Origin: Branchiostoma belcheri
Taxonomy: Eukaryota; Chordata; Leptocardii; Amphioxiformes; Branchiostomatidae
Reading direction: 5' to 3'
DNA: 64,000 nt
Assembly (NCBI RefSeq): GCF_001625305.1
Contig: NW_017802379.1
Coordinates: 3,049,975-3,113,974, forward strand
In this document: in pieces, positions 57,701-64,000 of the stretch
How the letters are laid out: each line of letters begins with the position of its first letter
How positions within the stretch are numbered: the first letter of the stretch is position 1
Program-made: the position numbers and the translations under genes
The notes under the pieces: model-generated
Database searches by the model: none
What the model was told of the DNA's origin: nothing
What the model saw: only the letters and a program-made list of their open reading frames with translations

Positions 57701-60571
57701 ATAGTCAAGTATTATATTTCATGCAGAAGGACTCTTAAAAACGACTTCTAAAGTCCGAGTATTCCATGCATAAGGACTAAAAATATTAAAAATGATTTAA
57801 AAAAGGTGCCTTGTTGTCAAAACAGTTAGATCAAGCTATTTCGGTGAGCAGTTTATGGACCACCAGAATGTTAAAGATGTATTGGTGGCTGCAAAGAGTG
57901 TCAAATTGGCCAGACAGTTTTAATTTGTCATCTGATGACTTAGCTGGTGTAAAAATAACAGTACAAAAAAAAGCTTTATAAAGAAGTCATAAAATCACGC
58001 CAAAATAAGCCTAAACATTTGCTTGGGGAGTCAAGAGATACCAAATTTGAATTCACAAATGTTACCTGTCTTGGTATTGGCCCAGATATATTTCGTGTCG
58101 GTAGTCGTAGGCGTACTGTATGACTGCAGCGGTGGTGTGGCCGGGCCCGATCACAAACGAGTCCACGGCGTCGCTCATGAACTTCTTAACCTGCTCAAAA
58201 TTCATGGCGCCGACACTGGCCGAACCGTCGGCCACGAAAAACAACTGAATAGTCTCGTAGCAAGCTGGAGAAAAATAATTTACAGCCTGTATAAAAACCG
58301 TCTGGGTATTTGGCCCCGTCTTCATGCGAAATTTCATGTCATTTGGCCTAAAAATGAAGCAATTGAATCATTTTAACTAAATGGCAGGAGGAGAAATGCG
58401 AGGTAAAAGATATTTCATCTTAATAGTATGGACTGAAATATAATAATCAAATTCATGGCAGGAATACGTGAATCACATTGGCGAAATGTTATTGGAAACG
58501 GTGGCATAGATGTCATACTTGCGTGTTCTATATATTACTGAACGAAATATGTTTCGGTACACTCATACCGGGGCCGCTGTTGCGGTATTCTTTTTAAGAA
58601 TATGAGCATGTACGAGTGGATGCGACTGGAATCTGTACACTAGGAAAGTGTTCTACACTTACGTGCGGCAACCCTTCCGCCGTACGGATGTTTGGAACCC
58701 AAAGCGCTCAGTCCGAACAGCGGCTCATCGAAGGTCTCTGCGCCTGAATGAAATTACGGGAAAAAGTTCTTATAACGAAATATCAAGTACTCCATCATTG
58801 GATGTGTTGATAATTACGTTTATACGGCTGCCGTATGTAGCAATTTAGGAATATATTTTGTACATCTAGCGACTAGATGTACAAAATATATTACTAAATT
58901 CCACAATGCGTCTATCGGTCAAGTTTGTTAGAAAACTTAGTATCAATAGGTCTTAGCAGATCAAAGATGCTAAAAGATCCCCTTCCAAAAGAACAAAACA
59001 AATGCTTACCATCACAAGATTCCGGCAAGTCTGATTCACAGTCAGCGAAGGGACAGGCACAGACGGGAGAGTTTCGGGCAGAGTTGCACTTGTCACATGC
59101 GCACTCGGCTGACGGGTAGCCATTGTCCCCACAGAAACCTGAAATTTAAAGTTTTTTTTATATATTCCATCATATAATCACAAGACCTGGTGACGGCACC
59201 AACACAGGGGACAATACAATACTCATTTTCACCTTAGCGAAGTGAAGAAAGTTGTGAAAAGTGCCTTTCCCATGGGCACGAGGTCGGTGGCATGTCAGGA
59301 CTCGAACCCGAGACCTCTTGGTTCCGAGTCGACACACGACCCCGCGGTCAAGGAGGGTTACGTAAAATGTATGAAGTAGCAGGCGCCTTGACCAGATGAT
59401 GCAAGTTACGTATTTTAAATAGTGCTCTGTGCGACAAGTACGACCAAGTGCACGTGGGCAAAATTTTTAAGCACACGGAATTTTGATTTAAGTTTAAAGC
59501 AACTTTAAGTTAGCTTGGCGAGACATGCAAGACCCTGTATAATTTACATGGAGAGAAAATGGCGCTTACCGGCGCAGTCTTCTTCGTCCTTCCCGTTGGC
59601 ACAGTCTTCTTCGCCGTCACATCTCCAGTTGAACGACACGGTCTGGTTGGCGTCGCAGTCAAAGGCTGCATGATATAACCATGGTTAATGTATGCTGAGA
59701 ACTTTTTTTTTTACAGCAAACAGACAAGAACAATTCATTCCAAGCATACGAGTTTCAGTCGCAATAAACGTTGTAATTTGAAGACATCGAGGGTCAAATA
59801 TGCATAATTTTTGGCTTGTAGGGAGAAAATCTTTCATCTAAAGTAATACAGAAGTTTCATGTACTGCTACATGTAGAAGGCTAATCGAATCAGTAATAGA
59901 ACTAACTTGGTGCCTTTTCCGTGGGTGCTGGTACTTCTTTAGGGCCTTCATCGGAGCCTTCTTCCTCGCCTCCGTCCTCGTCCGTTCCTCCTTCCTCCTG
60001 GCCTCCGTCCTCGTCCGTTCCTCCGTCCTCGTCCGTTCCACGTTTCGATGGCTCTAGGGCGCCTGCCAGGCCGTTGTTCAAAAGGTCTACGAGAGCGCCC
60101 AGGTAACCGCTGTCATCGTCAGAGCTGGCGTAGGCTGGGATGTCGTTCGGAACTACACAGACACGGGAAAAACGACAACATTAATATAACCTTCCAAAAT
60201 ATCGCAGAGTGAAAAAAAAACACTTTGTAATCCCATCATTAGGTCGTTTCAGAAATGACGCAAATAAATTGAAAGGGACGAAGTTTTGGCTCAGGTATTT
60301 GTGCATCTGCCAGCGTATGAACATGATACAACATGTTACCACGTGGGAACGAAATCTAGAAGCGCTGTCCCAACGAACCATGCCTACGACACTGAATTAT
60401 ATTTCGTACAAACTTCACGAATGCATGATGATTCGCCGGCTTATAAGAATACATCGATTTTGTACGCAAGAGACGCAAAAGTGAAGTAAAATAGAGCGAC
60501 GTACCGTCTTGAGAGTATCCCAGAACCAGAGAAGCGGTGAAGAGAAGGAGCAGACCACGCAGAGCTGCCAT
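54705..60571 (-). CDS. Secreted protein with acidic repeat, LDLa-like module, VWA domain and ZP domain
   Basis: Thirteen exons in phase (minus): 60505-60571 (ATG 60571), 59907-60152, 59570-59665, 59010-59138, 58663-58743, 58066-58264, 57497-57686, 57104-57269, 56669-56850, 56232-56443, 55700-55894, 55191-55343, 54705-54852 (TGA); 687 aa. Residues 1-20 are a signal peptide (LRGLLLLFTASLVLG). 61-91 is acidic with three TDEDGG units. 107-134 resembles an LDLa module but with four cysteines (CDGEEDC, then DEEDC). 137-179 is Cys-rich. 209-390 is a VWA domain with a complete MIDAS: DGSAS (219-223), Thr291, ITDG (318-321). 400-645 is a ZP polymerisation domain. KRKR (653-656) fits the furin site ending ZP modules, followed by a hydrophobic patch (TVVSGPLVMEI, 667-677). 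I see no transmembrane segment. I infer an extracellular, self-assembling matrix protein; I cannot name an orthologue. Confidence 0.9.
59220..59345 (-). repeat. tRNA-derived SINE-like element
   Basis: The minus strand carries a perfect B-box-type GGTTCGAGTCC within a T-arm and an anticodon-arm-like stretch upstream. The adjoining sequence ('tactcattttcacc', 'aagtgcctttc') resembles 10938-10990. It sits in an intron of the VWA-ZP gene (59139-59569). I do not think it is a working tRNA gene. Confidence 0.5.
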
Positions 60572-60630
60572 GACGACCACGGTGCGGTTCACCGCCTCCA
60601 GAAATGACCGACTGTGGCCGGCGGTGCCGT

Positions 60631-60637
60631 ATTTATA
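60631..60637 (-). promoter_or_regulatory. TATA box of the VWA-ZP gene
   Basis: TATAAAT on the minus strand lies 60 bp upstream of the ATG at 60571. Transcription would start near 60605, leaving a 5' UTR of about 35 nt. A clear TATA box suits a tissue-restricted secreted protein, unlike the TATA-less divergent promoter at 43.8 kb. Confidence 0.7.
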
Positions 60638-60708
60638 CCCGCCAGGCCAGGTGTAGCCAAGGTGTGGCCCACAGGTGGGAAGCCCCGCCCCTCATGAATT
60701 AAACATAA

Positions 60709-61137
60709 GGCCACACCGTCTTAATTTTTTGGATGACATCCTCCGAAGACCCCCAAACTAGTGTGCGCGGGCGAAAAAAAAAATCCGGCCCAAAATAAAA
60801 ATGCTACTAAACCAAAGGCATACAAAGCTGGTATTGTGAATATGGGTCAGTATACATGGCGACGTCGACGCACATGCTGGCTTTTTGCGGAATTTTATGA
60901 ATCGGCACTGTACGTATATACTGAGGTCTTGAGACGTGGAGCTTCAGCAGCCTGGGTGTCATCCTCAATTGTTACCATAAGTTCCGTATAATATTGTCAC
61001 TAGGTACCATGAACTACCCAGGTCTAGAGCCAGGCCAGAGCCTCGGATCGGAGGACGTGATCTTTTTTTTTTTTTTGAGAACAGGCGAAAATCAAAGCGC
61101 GCGGAGATGTCATCCATAAACTTAAGACGGTGTGGCC
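60709..61137. mobile_element. Complete MITE, PIF/Harbinger type (429 bp)
   Basis: Terminal inverted repeats begin GGCCACACCGTCTTAA at both ends and stay alike for about 36 bp, including GGATGACATC. A 3-bp target duplication TAA flanks the element (60706-60708 and 61138-61140). A TWA-type 3-bp duplication with TIRs is the hallmark of PIF/Harbinger elements. There is no transposase frame inside, so it is non-autonomous. It lies about 70 bp upstream of the TATA box of the VWA-ZP gene. Confidence 0.75.
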
Positions 61138-61140
61138 TAA

Positions 61141-64000
61141 ACAGGCCACCACGTGGTTTTTCCTGCGTGAAGTAAGTGGATTAAAACTTGAAACCAATCG
61201 GCAGTTGCGTTCTTATTGGTTGGACTGTTAACTTGCATGAATACGCAGCCGAGATTGGTCTATCTAAACCTCCAGGAAGAAGAATATTATGTTCGATGCT
61301 AGTCTGTGTCAAAGTCTTCAATTGAATCTTTATCATAGAGACGGATTTTACTACAATTTTCAACACGAAGAAATAAGATTTACCCAAATTTTCGACTGTG
61401 CGGCTTTGGTTTCTGATATAAAATATTGGTAAATTCTTCACGTAGAATTTGAAATTACAGCTAAACTCAGGTAACATGATTACTTTGACCAACACCGTGG
61501 GACTTTCAACGTATAAAAGTCTGTTAATAGATATACTTAGAGAAACTCGAGTTAATCTAATTAGTAGTTGCACCCTGGGAGTGGGCCCTTGGGTTTTACT
61601 CAATTGCATTATCTCATATACAAGTGTGTAAGGGATTAGCGAGGTGTTACGACACGTTTCTCATGGGCTTCTGTGCTTTCGTTTAGCATGGTTCAATACG
61701 TTCCAATTTGCAGATGACACGCATGCATCAAAGCATCGTACTGTTGATATTACGCATCGGTAAGATTTGGTTATTTGTTGGCTCCAAAAGTAACGTTATA
61801 TGATAAGTCGTTTTTGGAAAGGATAAGGATAGTTACTGCGACGAACTACGGATCGACATAGCCAAACATTTTCTTTATTCAAGTTCTGAACTTTGTATAG
61901 GGAATCGACTACATTATACAATACTAGGGAACGCCCCTTGCTTGTTATAATTATAACACCTACATGTAGTCATCATGCTTCAAAGAAACTGAAATTGTGT
62001 ACTATAGCTAGCTAGTAATTCAAATATAAAATCACACATGGCCTCACAAAAATAAACACAAACGTGAGCATGGATGGATGATAACCTTTTTAATCAGAAA
62101 AAAAGAGGCATATCATCTAGATAATCAGTTAGAAGTGCTTGGCACATTTCAAATAAAGCAATAACTCTAACTCAAATTCTGTGTAAATATTCAAACTTCT
62201 GTTTCCTAAATAAGTATAATTCTCCGTAAAGAGGCAACCTCTATTGAGTTAAGGATGCCAGTTTTGCCATTTTAGTTCCAGATTGTTTGAGATTATATCA
62301 GACAACATGGAACAATCATGTCCAGAGAAAATTCATTTACTGTGCCAAAATCATTGACGTTTCTCACAGCCAAACCAAATTACTTTGCTGTATAGCAGTT
62401 TCTACACACTTCACTATCAAGCATCAAGTACACATAATTTCTTCCAATCATGGTGACTTGTATTATGCCATTACCAAGCAAGTTATCAAACAATCACAAT
62501 GTTTCTGATAATATATTAGCTTAATTAAAGCTTGATTAAATTTTCTATTGAGGAACTATATATTACAATAATTATTCTCTACAATGCCTGCAAGTAGTAA
62601 AAGGATAATGTTAAGAGAAATATTGGTACTGATACCATTCATGGTAACATTATGTAATGGTTCAAATATTTTGAAAGATGACCATTTTATCATGTAATCA
62701 TTTGCCTTTGTTTAAGATTTTGCATTTAGATAAATCTTATGCTCCACAAGAAGTGATCTTATCACTTATGCTCATATGATTGTAACATGTATAAACATCA
62801 TATTACAATTTCCTCTAAAATACACAACTCATGTGAATTTGTGTGCAGTAAGCAAATATAGATATAAGTTGCTTGGATATACAATATGATTTTTGTATTA
62901 TTGAATTCATCATCATCATCAAATTCATACATTGTAGGAATATAATGAAACTGTCATCATATTCTTAGAAGTATTCTCTGATTATTTATGACTGGAATGC
63001 AAAAACAGATTTTAAAGTTCTCTTCATTTCTGTAGCCTCCTTCTGTCCATAGGGTTTCTTACAGTGTAACGTCGACATTTGGCTGTTGTGTCCCATCACC
63101 TATCCAAGGAACTGAAACAAACAAACAAACACCACAGGTTAACAAATGCTGCAGTTGAAACATTGGTACAAACTATACATGGAAAATGTAGACTGCCTGT
63201 AACAAAAGTCCCAAGGCCCAAGTATCTGCTCAACACCTTTGAAAGAAGAACACCTTTGAAACAAGTCCTTCATGTTGTGCCATGCACCAATGGATATGGT
63301 CCAGGAACCTCTCTGAAAGCCTGTCAGTTGAGAAGTTATGAAGCAGGCTTGGAGTACATGTGTTAAGCAGTTCAATTGCCTACGATGGTACAAACTTTTC
63401 CAGAGAAGGGATGAAGAAAAGTGGCACAGAAAGATTCTAAAAATGGGAGTGGAAGGACTGAATCCATAGGGACAGTCATGCAAGAGAGTAATCAACAGCA
63501 TATAGAGGAGGACTTTTATCTCCTCAATCTACATAATGTAAACCCAACTGTCAGAGGCACCTGACAGTTTGCCATTAAACCTCAACAGCCAGCATGCAAA
63601 CATGCTAACCCCACTGAACTGAGAACAGCAGATGGTAGAATGGAGAGCTCAAAATGGATAGTGAGTGAGGGAGTGGATCCACACCTTTGAATGTATGTTC
63701 AACATATACAAAAGCTAACAAATTCAGAAGAGAGAAATTAGAAGAAAGGATACCTTTATTAGCCAAGGTAGGTCATCACAGTAAATACCTGTATAACAGA
63801 GAAATCAGTAGTGGGGAGGCCTGTAGTGTAGATCATATTAAACATGATGGGTAGGTTGGTTGTACAACAGTCAACAGAACAATTACAGAAATCATGTAAA
63901 ATCATTTTCAAGTGAGGTAGCGGCCAAAGAAAATAGTACATGTATGTACCAACTAATTTACTCTGATTACATAATCATAAAAGACTCAGATTAGTGTGGC
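61141..64000. other. No confident gene
   Basis: Composition changes to AT-rich sequence from about 61900. The open frames (61181-61609, 63079-63366, 63139-63501) have no recognisable domain or exon context. AATAAA on the minus strand near 63754 and ATTAAA-type signals near 62085 could belong to the 3' end of a gene beyond the right edge. A perfect 8-bp hairpin (ACTGTCAG / CTGACAGT) lies at about 63548-63570. Confidence 0.5.

Noticed and set aside
60590..60592. Earlier start for the VWA-ZP protein
   Set aside because: The codon is GTG, not ATG; the first ATG is at 60571, followed directly by a signal peptide and correctly placed after the TATA box.
63079..63366. 95-codon plus-strand open frame near the right edge
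   Set aside because: Reads plausibly but has no known domain, no clear start context and overlaps an equally long frame on the other strand.

Overview
This is eukaryotic, intron-rich DNA with short exons obeying GT-AG rules, long AT-rich introns and UTRs, CA/GATA microsatellites, minisatellites and remnants of metazoan transposons. The gene families present (EMI-collagen, ANKRD13, METTL-type methyltransferase, VWA plus ZP matrix protein) fit an invertebrate deuterostome. General style suggests a cephalochordate (Branchiostoma-like), but that species call is inference. One assembly gap of Ns lies at 984-1222.

Layout. 1-16206: about 16 kb in which I recognise no gene, only repeats. 16207-39072 (+): a secreted EMI-domain, collagen-like protein (EMID1/COL26A1-like) with at least eight coding exons, a 14 kb second intron and a large last exon encoding an acidic Tyr/Pro-rich repeat tail of about 460 residues. 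41475-43786 (-): a three-exon METTL-type methyltransferase. 44041-50626 (+): a complete 15-exon ANKRD13 A/B/D-type gene (633 aa, ankyrin repeats, four ubiquitin-interacting motifs) with a long 3' UTR to about 53.5 kb. 54705-60571 (-): a 13-exon secreted protein of 687 aa with an acidic repeat, an LDLa-like module, a VWA domain and a ZP domain. 60638-64000: no confident gene, but a complete PIF/Harbinger-type MITE sits just upstream of the VWA-ZP promoter.

Relations. The methyltransferase and ANKRD13 are head to head, with start codons 254 bp apart and two DR1 nuclear-receptor-type elements plus an ETS-type site between them. The collagen-like gene and the methyltransferase are tail to tail, with candidate poly(A) signals about 60 bp apart. 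The two flanking genes are both predicted extracellular matrix proteins; the two inner genes look intracellular and broadly expressed.

The main points to check are: the unusual tail of the EMI-collagen protein (Tyr-rich repeats, RGD, Ser-Gly sites); a one-base frame break inside its collagen exon and a separate exon phase mismatch, which look like assembly errors or a missed micro-exon; the VWA-ZP architecture; a hammerhead-ribozyme-like motif in an ANKRD13 intron; and an ANKRD13 intron whose minisatellite stays open in the upstream exon's frame. Exon boundaries were worked out by hand from splice sites and phase, without alignment or transcript data.
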